Assembly: GCF_025766255.1 (NCBI RefSeq)
Contig: NW_026516789.1
Coordinates: forward strand, 58,879 to 122,878
Length of the DNA stretch: 64,000 nucleotides
DNA from: Zychaea mexicana
Lineage: Eukaryota; Mucoromycota; Mucoromycetes; Mucorales; Lichtheimiaceae
Direction: 5' to 3'
The notes under the pieces were generated by a model. That model made no database searches. It saw nothing but the letters and a program-made list of their open reading frames with translations, and was not told the origin of the DNA. A program made the position numbers and the translations under genes. Positions 11,369 through 23,680 of the stretch are shown here, one piece after another (positions within the stretch are counted from its first letter, which is position 1; each line of letters begins with the position of its first letter).

Positions 11369-11623
11369 AACGACAACTTACCATTGCCACCGTGCTTCAA
11401 TCCTTGCCAATCGCTTAATCACCCCATCCTCCGATGCTTCACTGTTATATTTTATCGTCTCATTCTCAACTTACGTTGAAATATGTGTATTGTATCTTGC
11501 ATAAATATTCGGTGAGTCACTTACTTGACATGTAGCAATAAAAAATTGCCACAACTCCTTACTGATATGCGGCATACATAATAAACAAAGCTCAAAAGAC
11601 GCATATAGACAAATAAAAATATT

Positions 11624-13143
11624 TTATTTGGGGACTTGATCACGAGCTCGACGTGTTACATTCAAGTTATGCTTTACAGACACTTGTTGCTCGAAATGCT
11701 GCTTTGCTGAAACTGCACGAATGCCTTGAGCTGTGCTCTGCTGCTGCTGTGCTGCTTTCCCGTCCGTTATGGCGAGTCGATGCCGCCGTTCTCTTCGTGG
11801 CAGTGATGCTACCGAAACATCATCATCATCATTCTTTTCCTCAAATATGACGCTTGTTAGCAATTTCTTCGATTCAATCAAAAAAGCAGTTGATAATTGG
11901 AGAAAAACAATGGCTTACTGCTGCTGCTGCTGCTGCTACATCTTCAACCTCTTTACGATGGTTCTTGTGGGGCTTCAAAAAGCGCCGATGGGTCACTCGT
12001 AATCCATTGTTCAGGACAAGCTCGCTGGATTTATCAGCGACAGTAGCAGAAGATGGTGAGGTGCCATCCTGGTCCAGATCACCAAAATCATAATATTTTA
12101 GTAGCTCTTCAGGAGCTTCTGACTCATCATAGGCCATTTTACAGTGACCAACATCAACCTGGGCAACATACATAGCAGCAAATCAGCATTGTGCATGATT
12201 TTCAAAGATACAAGTATTACCAGCAGACGAATAAAGACAACATACCATATGTGCACGCACGGCATCCAGACTCTTCCATTCTTTCCCACGTCCATTGCAA
12301 TATAAGCAAATAGCACCATTGACTTTGTTGGCGAGATAGCCGATCAATCCCTTGGTATTTTGGAGGTATTCTGCATCAGGTAAAAAGAACCCGTGTGCTT
12401 TTTTCATGTGATCCATATTGCCGTCAAAATCGTTGCTGATGTTTGGGCAAAACAGACACTCATGCTCTGAATTTTCAATTGCTGTTTTGTTATGGGTTTC
12501 CCTTTTCTCGTCGCTGTGACCATGTTCCTCTTCCTCCTCGTTATCCTCATCAATCAGCTCTGCCTGCTCTTCCAGTTCTCGATGTTTCTTGGATTGAATA
12601 TGGTTGTTGAAGGCATTCTCTGAAAAGTACGATTTCCTACATATCATAATGTCAATCGATATGAGTACTTTTTCGCTGACTTTATGGAATATGCAGCTCC
12701 GAGAGAAAGTTCTCATACCTGCACACAGAGCACTCATATATTAATCCCATACGTTCTTGTTCTTCTCGGCCTTTCGCTTGTGTTGCTAGGTTTCGGATAA
12801 GTAGACTGTCAGGTCACCGTGCGGTTGGGCGCGCTCTGAAGATATATCGGCAAACTTACCATTGATCTTTTCTGCAAATTGCTCAGCACTGATGGGTGCA
12901 AGCTCTGCAATTTTGCGTTTCAAGTTATACTTGTGCCAGCTACACGATAATTTAGGCGATTCATGTCAGCGAAGACAATGAGAGATTTCGGGGCAGATCC
13001 TGCATAAACGTTTCTGATCTTACTCTGTACGGTAATGGTTTCGTTGACCCTCCGAAGTTGGAAAAGCGACATGACAGGCAAGGCAGGTAAAAAGCGTCTT
13101 TGACCGGTCAGAAGTAGATTGTGGTGATTCTGTTAACGACATT
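11624..13143 (-). CDS. REI1: Cytoplasmic 60S subunit biogenesis factor REI1 (ZNF622 family), with apparent frameshift in exon 1
   Basis: Six exons on the minus strand: 13143-13024, 12939-12860, 12785-12719, 12636-12246, 12158-11919, 11866-11624; about 379 residues. REI1 promotes recycling of the Arx1 export factor from pre-60S particles. Visible: four C2H2 fingers (first split over exons 1-2; then 'YECSVCRKSYFSENAFNNH'; 'HECLFCPNISNDFDGNMDHM'; 'ICLYCNGRGKEWKSLDAVRAHM'), the family linker 'WHKYNLKRKIAELAPISAEQF', an acidic stretch between fingers 2 and 3, and the C-terminal 'FEQQVSVKHNLN'. The exon sum is 1 nt over a multiple of three. The extra base lies in an A-run (13080-13082, plus strand) between the first and second Cys of finger 1. 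Either this is a base error or real frameshifting. A GCA run encodes Ala at the end of exon 5. Confidence 0.9.
13080..13082 (-). other. REI1: 1-nt excess in REI1 exon 1 (frameshift site)
   Basis: From ATG 13143 the frame reads M-S-L-T...F-T-C-L, then loses homology. The conserved continuation C-H-V-A-F-P (with G-Q-R-N-H-Y-R) is in the +1 frame and splices correctly into exon 2. On the coding strand the site is CCTTTGCC; CCTTGCC would keep frame. Confidence 0.8.
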
Positions 13144-13348
13144 GTATAGAAGAAGTTTGTGTGTTAACGGGATAAAGAACAAAAGGTTTTTTTGTCGGGT
13201 TATGTATGCATTTCCATGTGTGACGAAATTATTACTAAGCAAGTGTTTTTGGGTCTAATCATTATCTTTCAAACCGAATTAGTTAATAAACAACTTATTA
13301 TGTAATATGGGGATATACAAATACATGGTCAATTGAAGTACTGTGTGG

Positions 13349-16300
13349 CTACATATGAATTTTAAGCCATTCAACAGGATCTTCAATGCCGACAAGATCT
13401 TCGACTGCTCTGAGCACTTCTTGTAGCTCATCAACAAATGCAACGCTAGAAACTAGATAGGCGCTATAGCTAAGATATGCTGGATTACCGACATGGGCGT
13501 CTGTTATGTGAAAATTTTCGTATAGTTTTTGTGTATAGCGTTCGAGTGCTTCCTCTGGAGATAGCATGTAGGGTGGAAGCGCCATCTTGGCCGCCAATGT
13601 GGACGAGAGTAGTTTCATGGTTGTCATAATTGAAGCGTACTAAGAAGAACAGAAAAAAAACTACAGTCAACACTAATCATCCAGCACCGGCCACTTCTAT
13701 ACTAGATGAGAAACTTACATAATCCTTTCTTTCCTTGGCTCCTGATAAAGCAACTTGCTGTTTTAAGGCAGGGTCCAAATCCCTTACGGCGTATGACTGG
13801 TGATATATTTGCGAAGGAAAAAAACGTTAGCAAATTAATATATCAACAGCGATTGTCTACTCTCAATTAGTCCTTTCTTACCATATCATATACCAAGTCA
13901 ACCATATTATTGACATGGTCGACGATTTTACCATAAGTCTTTGAGGGAAAGGTGCCTCGCAGTGGAGGCTCAAAAACAGCCAACTTTAGAAATGTACGTT
14001 CGTCTGCAATTTGACGCTGAAGATCAAGAGCGAGATGCCGAACAGCTTTGACTTGAGAATCCGAGGGTTTATCGTTTGGCATTCTTGGAACGAGAAATTG
14101 TGAAGTTAAAAGGCTATACATTCTACCAATATCACGGAGCGTTTGTGCCAATCGTTTACGCAGTTCCACACGGCCATTCACAGGTACTGGTATCATTGAC
14201 AAGATTGCTGCAGCCGTAACACCGATGACAACGAGAAGGATACGCTGATAATTTAGAAGGTTTAGCAAGTGAAAATATAATATGCAAAGAGTATATGTAT
14301 ATATGGAAGGAAAGAGAGAGAGGAGAGTTGATTTGTACCTTTCCTGCCAAAGTCCATACAGGATCACTACCAGTTCCGTCATGAACAAACTGGTACTCGT
14401 AACAAATGATCTTTATAGTAGGTGCAGCGGATCAACATCATGCAAATTAGACGATAGTTCTTATGTAACATACATATAAAACTACACATACCATAACCAT
14501 TGTGATCAGCGACATGATTGCCAGCATACGTAAAGGAGCCACATACAGAAGACAGTAATAGAAAAGAATAGCAACGACAAATGTTACGACAGCTAAACCA
14601 TATGGGTTTCCTTGGGCTATCTCCCAGACGACAATTGCTAATACGCCTCCGCAAGCAGTTCCAAGTACTCGCATTATCACACTACGGAAACGCATGAGAC
14701 AAATAGTCAATCGCAACACAGTTTACGTTCAACGTTTTACCATTATTACTTACGTGTAGAGAAACATTCCAGACATCGGAAACATCCACATCATCATAAT
14801 AATCATCGCCCACTGACCATGCTGATCCATGTACCAGCTGGCACTTTGCGGAAGGAAGACAGGTAAAGCCAACAAGGTAGTACCAACCACCGTTTTGAAT
14901 GAAAGAAACGTATCTGGCTCTAAGAACCAATTGCGGATTTGATGTAATCTATGGAAAAAGCGCTGAAAGCCAGTAGCTGGCGGATCGACATCGGGGTCAC
15001 GGTAATAGAGTTTTCCTGATTCCCTTCTAAGGACAAATGCCGAGATATCGTCTGCTTCGATGAGGCTGTTTTGCCGTGTTTGCGTGCGTACAAGGTCCAT
15101 AGCGTTATCTCGCTCGCCATCAATGACTTCACCACTAGCCATGTGCGGATCGATTCCACTTGCCCTGAAATACTTTTTGATGGACTTGACAGCAGGCATC
15201 CAAAATCGTCTACGGGTCCGTGTACGTTCGAGCTCCTCAATGTATTCAGTAAACGCTGCAACTGTTTTGGCGTAGCCCGTAAGATGGTAACGATACGTGG
15301 AAAACAAATTGAGCGCCCCAATATGTCGCTTGAGAGGCTTATCCGGATGTAAAGCCCAAAGCTTGCGAACATTTTGGCTGGCTTGTTCGTTGACCGCCTG
15401 GATAAGCGAGTTTAGTTGCTGAGAATCGGCGTGCGGGATATCCTTATATTCTTTATCAGGCTTTCGCTTGTTTCTGAAATCAATGCTGGAGAATAGTCGG
15501 GGGAACGGCCAAAGTAAGCTATTCAATGTCGTTCGCCCGGTAGCACTGTCAAACGCTTTAATACGGGAGACGCAGTCGTTCAATGTATCGTGGCATGCGT
15601 CGGATAATTGCTCGAGGATCGAATGTAGTTCGCGAATAGCTTCGAAAAGTGCCTCCTTTTCGGTCTGGATTTCCTGTTCAGATTCATCTTTTTGTAACTT
15701 ATTCTTGAAATCTCCTTTTAAAATTTGGCTGAGTCCGATACCGTGCAAGGGGTTGCGCATGTCTTTAACCATTTGCGTCAGCTTGCTGACATCTTTGCCA
15801 GATAATCGACTAAATAGAATATCACGGTGTACGGCTCGTTTACAATCGATCAGAAGTAATGTGCTGCCTTGGAGACGGTCATGGAGTGACGGAAGTGTGG
15901 TATTGAGCGAGCTAGTTGACAATGACAAAAACGAGTCGGAATGCTCCTTGAAAAACGTGCTGTGGCCCTCCAAGCATCTGAGTAACACAGAGAGGTAGTT
16001 GCTCATACTATCATCCGGCCAAATTAATGCTGACACGGCAAGAACAATGGCACCACCAAGGGCTAGCGGTTTCATGAAAATCCACTATTTTAAGATCGAA
16101 ATTCATATGATAATTAGAAACATACATCGATATCTACCCAGTATATCAGCTTCTCATCTTCTCACCAGTAACTGTGGGTAAAATATTGGCACCACTGAGG
16201 CTTGTGTCAGACTAAACTATATTACGGATAGAGAACATAACACACTGTTAGCTGCTGCAAAAATATCGGGCCTTCAATAAATGTGTTTCTCCTTACAGAT

Positions 16301-17003
16301 ATCAAAATGGTTGCGGTGATGCAGGCAAAGTTCGCTATTGTGCATTATTAGCATCCGATACTCCGCATGCAGAACAAAAAACGGTATGGAATGACATATG
16401 AACGAATAAAATACCTCTTGGAACCTTTAGGCGCACATAATTTGAAATAAACGTCGCTATAATCAGAAAAGCTGCAAGTACGCCGCTAGATCCTGGTTGA
16501 ACAGGCGATGGGTTTGTCGAACTTCGCGCCAGGTTCGCAAGAAACATTCCTGCACCATCGTGAGAGAATCTATCAGTATTTTGCTCGCGGGAAGATAAAT
16601 GCAGAGAAACAAATAAAACGAGAGAGCACATGCAGCTTTCCAGCATTTTACATTCGTACCTAAGCAACTGTAGCCAACACCAATTAAAGCACCCAACGTA
16701 CCCAAAACGACATCCTAAAAATCATTTTTAATCGTTGGCTTGTTGAGCAAAATAATACTACATGCGTAAACCTCTTAAGACATGACTTTAAGCTGTATGT
16801 ACCTCAAGTACGACGCCAACCGTTCTTGATGGGAAGTACAGGACCACGGAAATGCTCACTAAGAGCGAAGCTTGACCTATCACCTCTCGGGTCTGATTGC
16901 TAAATGTCATAACTAGAGCTACGAGAAGCGCTATGGACGCTTTGATAGGTTTCCGCCATTTTTCAAATGGAGGTGGCCGAAGCGATTTGGAGAAATGTTT
17001 CAT
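13349..17003 (-). CDS. ArAE/FUSC-family multipass membrane protein (Bre4-like, putative ER/aromatic-acid exporter)
   Basis: Eleven exons on the minus strand: 17003-16803, 16714-16660, 16549-16415, 16334-16297, 16216-16166, 16084-14754, 14681-14492, 14410-14339, 14244-13882, 13796-13719, 13639-13349; 934 residues, all junctions in frame. Two sets of about six membrane helices flank a long cytosolic region. The N-terminal set is assembled from small exons ('ASIALLVALVMTF', 'GTLGALIGVGYSCL', 'GVLAAFLIIATFISNYV', 'GGAIVLAVSALIW'). The C-terminal set starts at 'LEPDTFLSFKTVVGTTLLALP' and 'WAMIIMMMWMFPMSG'. This two-halves layout and the L-E-P-x-x-x-x-x-F-K-x-x-x-G-T motif match fungal ArAE_2-type proteins, which include yeast Bre4. 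Substrate unknown. The central loop (about 200-560) is charged with predicted coiled coil. It lies head-to-tail with REI1, 205 nt apart. Confidence 0.88.
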
Positions 17004-18119
17004 GAAAGTTTACTCTTTTAATGGAAGTGAATTGAATAGAAGAGACGTAAAAAAGAAACTATATACAAAAGGAGAGAATAATACCTTTTCCTGATCCCAT
17101 TTAGCCTGCGCTCGTTAAAACTAAAATAGCGTTGATGATGTACATGATTGATGGCAAAACCAATTCTCCGTTTAATCCCGTGCTCGGGAAAACCGGCGGT
17201 CTGCGTCAGTAATAGGTCGCGCTAAAACAACGTACATGGTTTGGATACCACTAGGCTAAGGATATTAACTTATCCATATTGTGAGAGCAAGTCAAATGGA
17301 GCGGTCAAAGTAATCACTTAGTTATGCAACAGGAAGACGAGAAGATTAGTCCACGGTGCGCATAAGACCTGAAGATGCTATTTTATCAAAACTTGATGTC
17401 TACCCACAGGTGTTACTAGGTACATGCGGTCAGCACCCGTAACAACTACTGCTTGTATGCAAAACAATAACGATATAAGGGATACTAAGCATTATTATAT
17501 ACTTGATTAATGAACAATTACTTTGATTTTAAAAATTCCAAAAGTAAAGCTCCAAGCTGTCATCAGCATTAATCTTACATTTGTTAAGGATGAGCCATAT
17601 GATGGCAGGTGAAAGAGAAAGGAAAAGTCAAAAGTAGCCCTTCGCTCTACGTGCAAACATTGCTAACTTTGCCTGGTGATAAAATTCAAATTGAGGACCC
17701 TGCGACCCCTATAATTAAGCTTCGATTATGTGCACGTCGGTATTGCGTTATGATATGTATTTAGGAAACAGCATACAACAGCCGTTATATCATGATGCGT
17801 AGTGGATCAGCATTTACTCCCTATAATTACGAGCAGTGCAAAACATCCGAATTCTCTAATCAAAAGGTGCTGTTTAAGACCAATGACGCCTGTGAAAACG
17901 AGGATGCTGCTGCCAAAGTTGATACTGCTTTTGTTAAAAGTCAACACCAATATTTAAACCTAAAGCAACAAAAATTCGCGCATTATATAATTGTGTAAAA
18001 TAAGGTAATTATTTATTATAATTGAAACAAAATGAAATGAAAGAACATATCATGATAAATAAAGTAACTTTTTTTGGTATATAAAAATTAAAGAGCTTGT
18101 TCCTTTTTCATTTAAGCCT
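17004..18119. other. Intergenic region upstream of the ArAE-family gene
   Basis: About 1.1 kb between two minus-strand genes. It holds the promoter of the ArAE gene and the 3' end of the Old Yellow Enzyme. A 68-codon plus-strand ORF (17792-17998) has no recognisable domain and no clear promoter; I do not call it a gene. The right side (18000-18110) is AT-rich with AATAAA-like signals on both strands. Confidence 0.4.
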
Positions 18120-19322
18120 TTACTCAGCAAAGGGATAGTCGGTGTAACCAACAGCACCTTGGGTGTAGAAAGTGTCGCGGTTGTATCTAGTCAAAGGCAC
18201 ACCATTCTTGAGACGGTAGACGATATCAGGGTTGGCAATGAAGGCTCTGCCAATGGCAATCAAGTTGCCAGTCTTATCGGCAACCTCAGTGGCAAGCTCA
18301 GGCTTCGTTGTGTAACCGCCAGCGGACATGAAAACGCCATCCTTCCACAACTCGCGGAAAGGATCCAAAGTGTTGACAGTATCGTTTTCGGTTTTGCGAG
18401 AAAAGTCATCGCGTGGCTCAATCATGTGCAAGTAAGCCATGTTGGCATGATGGGCCTTGAGCTCGCGGACAATGTGGGACCAAGTGTCATATGGGGTTTC
18501 ATCGGCCATATCTGCAAAGAAGAAAGATTGGCCATGTCAACGTTCCTTTAAATACAACAAGAGCTTCTCATTTGCCTCTTTTCCTTCGCTTAGATGTTTC
18601 TCTTACTTACCTTGGAATTCGCTCCATGGCGACAAACGAATGCCAACGCGCTCAGCACCAATGGCATCCGAGATGGTCTTGACAACCTCGAGGGTGAAAC
18701 GTGTGCGGTTCTCGATAGAGCCACCATATTGATCAGTTCGCTTGTTGCTGGAAGTGTTAGTGAACTGATCGAGCAAGTAACCGTTGGCACCGTGAATCTC
18801 GACACCATCAAAACCAGCAGCAACAGCATTCTTCGCAGCTTGAGCATAGTCTTGAGTAATACCGGCAATCTCTTCAACAGTAAGCGCGTGAGGGACCTCG
18901 AAATCTTTACCAGGCGTAAACAAGCAAGGGCCTTGGATTGCGACTTCGGATGCAGACACGGGTTGCGCGTTGTTGGGCAACAAGACAGAGCTGGTTGCGC
19001 GGCCGACGTGCCACAATTGCACGTAAATGATACCACCCTTGGCGTGGACGGCATCGGTGACACGCTTCCATGCGACGATCTGTTCCTCAGTGTAGATGCC
19101 GGGAGCACCAGGATAAGCACCAGCAGTGGGCGAAATGAAGGTTGCTTCGGAAATCAAGAGACCCCCCTTGGTTGCACGCTGGGCGTAGTATTCTTCTTGC
19201 AGGGCAGTAGGGACGTGGTTGGCATCGCTTCGGAAACGAGTCAATGGAGCAAGGACAACACGGTGTTCCAGTTGGGCGTTGCCAACCTTCATGGGCTGGA
19301 AAAGAGCAGAGTTGGAAGCCAT
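18120..19322 (-). CDS. Old Yellow Enzyme family NADPH dehydrogenase (ene-reductase)
   Basis: Exons 19322-18611 and 18511-18120 on the minus strand, 367 residues, a TIM-barrel flavoprotein. It reduces C=C bonds of enones with NADPH through FMN. Key residues are present: Thr in 'LAPLTRFRSD' (FMN), Gln in 'IIYVQLWHVGR', the substrate-binding His/Asn pair in 'VEIHGANGYLLDQF' with the nearby Tyr, Arg in 'GIRLSPW', and the phosphate-binding 'AIGRAFIANPDIV'. The motif 'NKRTDQYGGSIENRTRF' is typical of eukaryotic OYE/OPR proteins. Start: the frame is open 11 codons upstream, but M-A-S-N at 19322 gives the usual N-terminus and lies about 50 nt after a TATA-like box. Physiological substrate unknown. 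Confidence 0.96.
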
Positions 19323-19370
19323 TTTTATGGATAATATATGTAAAACGTGCAACAAACGAGACGATCCTGC

Positions 19371-19380
19371 TTTTATATAT
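19371..19380 (-). promoter_or_regulatory. TATA-like box of the Old Yellow Enzyme gene
   Basis: ATATATAAAA on the minus strand, about 50 nt before the chosen ATG (19322). Position and sequence fit a TATA box; not proven. Confidence 0.45.
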
Positions 19381-20178
19381 TTTCATCATTGCTAGGTCGC
19401 CTTTTGAATCGGTATATCGGCCGGCGGTGTTGCGGATCATGGAGGGAAAATCTTGTATTTTAGTTCGTCCCTTTCAAACGGAGTTTTGCTCAAACCCCTC
19501 GTTTTGACAGGCCTCCTTTTGCTGATTAATATAGGATTCCTCGAGTTATCGTGAACATTCCATCGTTACTTTTAAAAAAAAGCTTGTTTGCTTTGCGTCT
19601 TTTCAGTCAGCTAACGTTTCCTGGTATTACTCAATCTGTCTAGAGATCCTTGGCACTCGAACTTTGTTCTATGTAAATGGCAATGATATAGGGTGCTCTG
19701 TGCTATATTATAAAGTGAAGAGACAGCACTGGTAAAGCTCAGGACCATCAATCCTCGTGTAATTATTAATCAAAGCTCAGGACCATCAATTCTCGTGTAA
19801 TTATTAATCAAGCGCTTACATGAATGGAGAACACTCGTAATGCTAAACATCACTAGACACTTGAATGACGACATCAATAGCCGAACACGATTTGTTTCAA
19901 TCACATATATAGAGTCATGGTGGCACATGGGGAAATCTTTCGTGTGCTACATACAGAACTTCTTGATTACTGGGCTGTAACTTTATCATTAGTAAGCCCT
20001 TCGATTTGTGCACCCTCGAGTTTTGCAGCTTTTCTACTTTCAAAGATAAAAGCTTGATACTTCAGCAACTTGCGGCACTTAGGCAAGGCAAATCACATGT
20101 TATCGCGGGTAGATCACCCTCGTCATCAGCTGCGCATACTTAACCAATGCTTGCTGTACAGGGTTTCCAAAAAGTAAT
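19381..20178. other. Gene-free stretch upstream of the Old Yellow Enzyme
   Basis: No gene recognised. It contains the 38-bp tandem duplication (separate entry) and otherwise unremarkable AT-rich sequence leading into the transposon relic. Confidence 0.4.
19734..19809. repeat. Tandem direct duplication, 2 x 38 bp
   Basis: Units 19734-19771 and 19772-19809, starting AAAGCTCAGGACCATCAA, differ by a single base (C/T). They contain the AT-rich core TAATTATTAATC. Confidence 0.9.
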
Positions 20179-20249
20179 GTCGCAAGCCAATAAAAATCAA
20201 TGTCACATGTTTCAAAATTAAAGTCGCATTTTCTGATATTGATGTCGCC
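20179..20249. repeat. Four TGTCGCA-like motifs spaced 21-22 nt
   Basis: TGTCGCA 20179, TGTCACA 20201, AGTCGCA 20222, TGTCGCC 20243. Between them the sequence is AT-rich and diverged. They lie just beyond the 3' (C-terminal) side of the transposase relic, where a terminal or subterminal repeat of the element would be expected. Confidence 0.6.
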
Positions 20250-20409
20250 TGCTTTTAGAAGCAACTTTGCGGATGTTGATTAAGCCGTCAAATGAAGACG
20301 ATTATGAACATCTTTATGGAGTTTTGATGAGTTACCAATAGATAAAGAAAAGAAAAAAAAATACGTACCTTTTATACTAACGTTATTTTCTTACCTGCTG
20401 TAATTATTG

Positions 20410-21326
20410 AGATCTGTTGCGGTTATGAGCTTATACGCTCTCTTTTCTACGACACTTATCCAAACATATATGCGAATGAGAAACGAACCCCATAAAATCC
20501 GTTGGTTTTACATCATTACATGCTTCACGGATCCTTGTTGATAAGGTCTCTTGCTGTGAGAATTGTAAGTGTTATATCTTGCTCTCTTTGCGACAGATTA
20601 AAGTTGTTCTATTGGATTGAGCTGTGGAGAATATGAAGGAAAATATGCACATCGATATACACGATACTCAACATATCTTGCAATATCTTATTGTTTCCTT
20701 TAAAAAGCTGATGAAGTGACCTGTAACAGTTCCACTTCTCAGAATTTCAAAATGTTGACCAGTTTTTCTCTTCTTACTATATAGTACTAAGTAATCTCAC
20801 ACTAACTTTGATTAGTCCTGAGCCAGAGATAGCTCCCAAACCCGGGTAGCTTTTGCTCTTGTAGTCGGCACAGTTATAACAGCAGGGTACCCACTGTTGT
20901 CCAAGCTCTTGCATGTTTCATATATATATATATAGAATGGTAATTCATCAAGAAATACACAGATGCCATTCTCGAACACGATCATGACGTTCATTAATCT
21001 TATCTAGATTATTTCTTTCAGCAGAGTGAAACTTTTCTTTTTTTCCAAGATAAGGGGCATTCCGTCCTCATAAGCTTATGCACTGTGCTATGGACTCTTT
21101 TAAATCACTAAGCCTAAGCCCATTCAGTTATATCCACAATTGCAGTAAAGGGAGTGGAATCAACATACTTGTTGACTATCATTTTGTGCTCCTCATTAAG
21201 GATACGTTTACGACCTTGTTTCTTACTATCAAAAAACGGATCCGGATCCTCTTGGTACTGCTTTACCCATCTCTGTGCAGCACGAACATGTATACCTACA
21301 TGTTTCAGAGTCGATAAAGCACTCAA
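20410..21326 (-). pseudogene. Tc1/IS630-type DDE transposase relic
   Basis: Read on the minus strand. 21326-21114 encodes a helix-turn-helix region ('VRAAQRWVKQYQED', 'KKQGRKRILNEEHKMIV'). About 20960-20815 holds the first catalytic block ('CVFLDELPFYI' then 'GYPAVITVPTTRAKATR'), with the Asp of F-L-D-E. About 20670-20600 holds 'YFPSYSPQLNPIEQL', the family's third catalytic region, followed at once by a stop where a Trp is usual. Further fragments ('REACNDVKPTDF') reach about 20430. Frames change between blocks and the middle Asp block is missing or unreadable, so the element is dead. The family (Tc1/mariner superfamily, IS630-like branch) is common in Mucorales. Confidence 0.8.
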
Positions 21327-23680
21327 AGAATTACCAACCTTTAGTTTAAAAATTAGGGTTTTTCTTGATCGGTGTATCGAGTATATGCACGTTTTTCAGC
21401 TATTTCTATCATATGCGAGTCTCCATCTCTTTCCTCTCTTTAATAATTTAAAGGCTCTACAGTGACTTGTACAACACACATAGAATCTGCTATCTGCAAA
21501 TACTCGGTGTGTGATGTAAGCAATTTTTATGCATAAAGGTTTGATCGACAAGGTAATCCATTGGCTCAGGCCTGCCGCTCTCACAACAGCATTCCCTGTC
21601 CATCTTCAAAAAAATGTACAATCATGTATAGTTTTGATTGTAAAGTTACGAAGAAAAAGAGTTAAAGCCTGTTAATAAGCCATGCCATGCAAAATTAAAC
21701 GTAGCCATAACAAAAACGCTACAATGAATCTTACACACATCCATTATGGACTACCAACATATAGTAAAATAGTGATAATTAAACAAAAAAAAATGGAGGA
21801 CATCCCCTTTTATTGAGATACGCAATTTATAATCTTGTGTATTAGGTGTCAGTGCTTTGTGATAATATCAAACAATCGCTCTTGCTAATATCTTTATGTA
21901 CTCATGTGCGAAATAATTAGAGAATGTAATGAGCCAAATGATGAGAATGAAAAATGATACTGTAATAAAATGGCGACGATGAGGAAATGGTAGTAATAAT
22001 AAAAATGACAGAACATATATAATAATGGTGAAAAAAATGAATGATAGTGGCAAATGATGCACAGAACTTTAAGTAATAGTGGGGTGTATAGGATGTGTGA
22101 AATTAAAGCAGACCAGCGGTGGAGGGAATGGATGCTGAAAGGGTTTGATTTGTATTTTTATTTTTTTTTAGCAGAATCAGAGGCATTCGAAGATTGAGCT
22201 TTGTTATCATTATTGAGAGCAAATGATGAAGGAAGTAGGCTTGGATTGCCAGTTGCCGATGGCGGGACTCCAATTCGACAACACAAAGACTAAGTGTCAT
22301 CGATAATGGCTTTTCCGTACAAAACTAGTTCTATCAATATGAGACCATCTTCAAAACATAGTCACCATTCTCTGATGAGTACTCGAGTTCATCTGTTCTT
22401 GGAATACTCACAATACAGTATGACCACCAGGAAAATCTGTATCTATTGAACGAACAACAGCATCACCTATTGTATTTGATTTGTTTTAGCGCACATATTC
22501 TCATCAGTCTTGTACTATTAGTACTATTATTGCCATTATTATTCTGCATTTACATTCCATTTATGTTGTAACTAGGAAATAAGCCTTATGTAAGAGTGAA
22601 GGACGACGGGACACAATTTCGCTCAACATATCCTTAAAAACGAATGGGAGTTTCAACATAGAATCTTCGAATACTTTTGTATTTTATCTTTCGTAGGACC
22701 TGCCTCTAATCCACCCAGTTCAATATCCCTGCCAGTTCAATTGTATCAAGCCTTCTACCAATCTTCTCACGTTCAATCTCATCAACAGCAGGTACTTTGC
22801 GCCGAATTTAAGATTTTAGCATGAGAGGTACTAGTTTTTCCTTCTACAAGTAATCAATTCAGGAAGAAGACTGGTACAGCTAATTAGTCTGCCTAATCTT
22901 TCACTTTAAAGTCACCAGAGCAACCTCTCGTCAATCTCGAAGTTTTAGTAGCTTCTTGCAAATCGCTGTAACATGCACTTGTATGATATCTATATAGTAA
23001 TAATATATATACAAATTCCATTTTTAGATCTCTATCGCATCATGTAAAAGGTAGATGTGAATAACAGCTTCTTCTCAAACCTAACTTTTTCTTCATTATA
23101 CGGGGTTCTTTCAGTTGTGGTATCCCTCCTTTGTAGATATTCCCCCAGCCCTCGTACCGCTTGGAAGCGACCAATTACGCAAGGTCACCAAGTCTTCCAT
23201 AAAGAAGTAGGGACTAGATATGGATAATGTATAAAAAGCTGGTCCCCTCAGAATTCCGCGGGGATATGAGCAAAGAGCTGATGGCCCGAAAAACACGAGG
23301 AATATACTGCAGCGGGATAACAATGGGCAAAGGTATTTATGGCGCTCTAACTAACATTGAACCTTTCATGGCCCATTGACTCGAGCTTTAAAAACATTAC
23401 AACATATTCTCATCTTTACAATGATAATAAATGCTTCCTTTAAGTTAGACTAGCCAGCTTGTTTTTGGTAAACTCATTATCAAAGAAAGGCTAATCGAGA
23501 CGTCCTAATTTGATTTCCCTTAGAACTCCGTGATCGTGTGTAATCATAGCCTGGATTGCCTTGGTGCCACTTTATATTTTTGCTTAATCTATCCTTCCCC
23601 AGTTTTTTTTATACCTTTCTTTCTCTCCTAATCTTATCTTACATCGCTCACTGAATCATACACCCGGCCGAGAAAACAAC
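21327..23680. other. Gene-free AT-rich region
   Basis: About 2.35 kb with only short chance ORFs on both strands. I looked for the second end of the transposon (inverse of TGTCGCA) to the right of the helix-turn-helix and did not find it. The right 150 nt are the promoter/leader of the P450 gene, pyrimidine-rich from about 23580. Confidence 0.45.
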
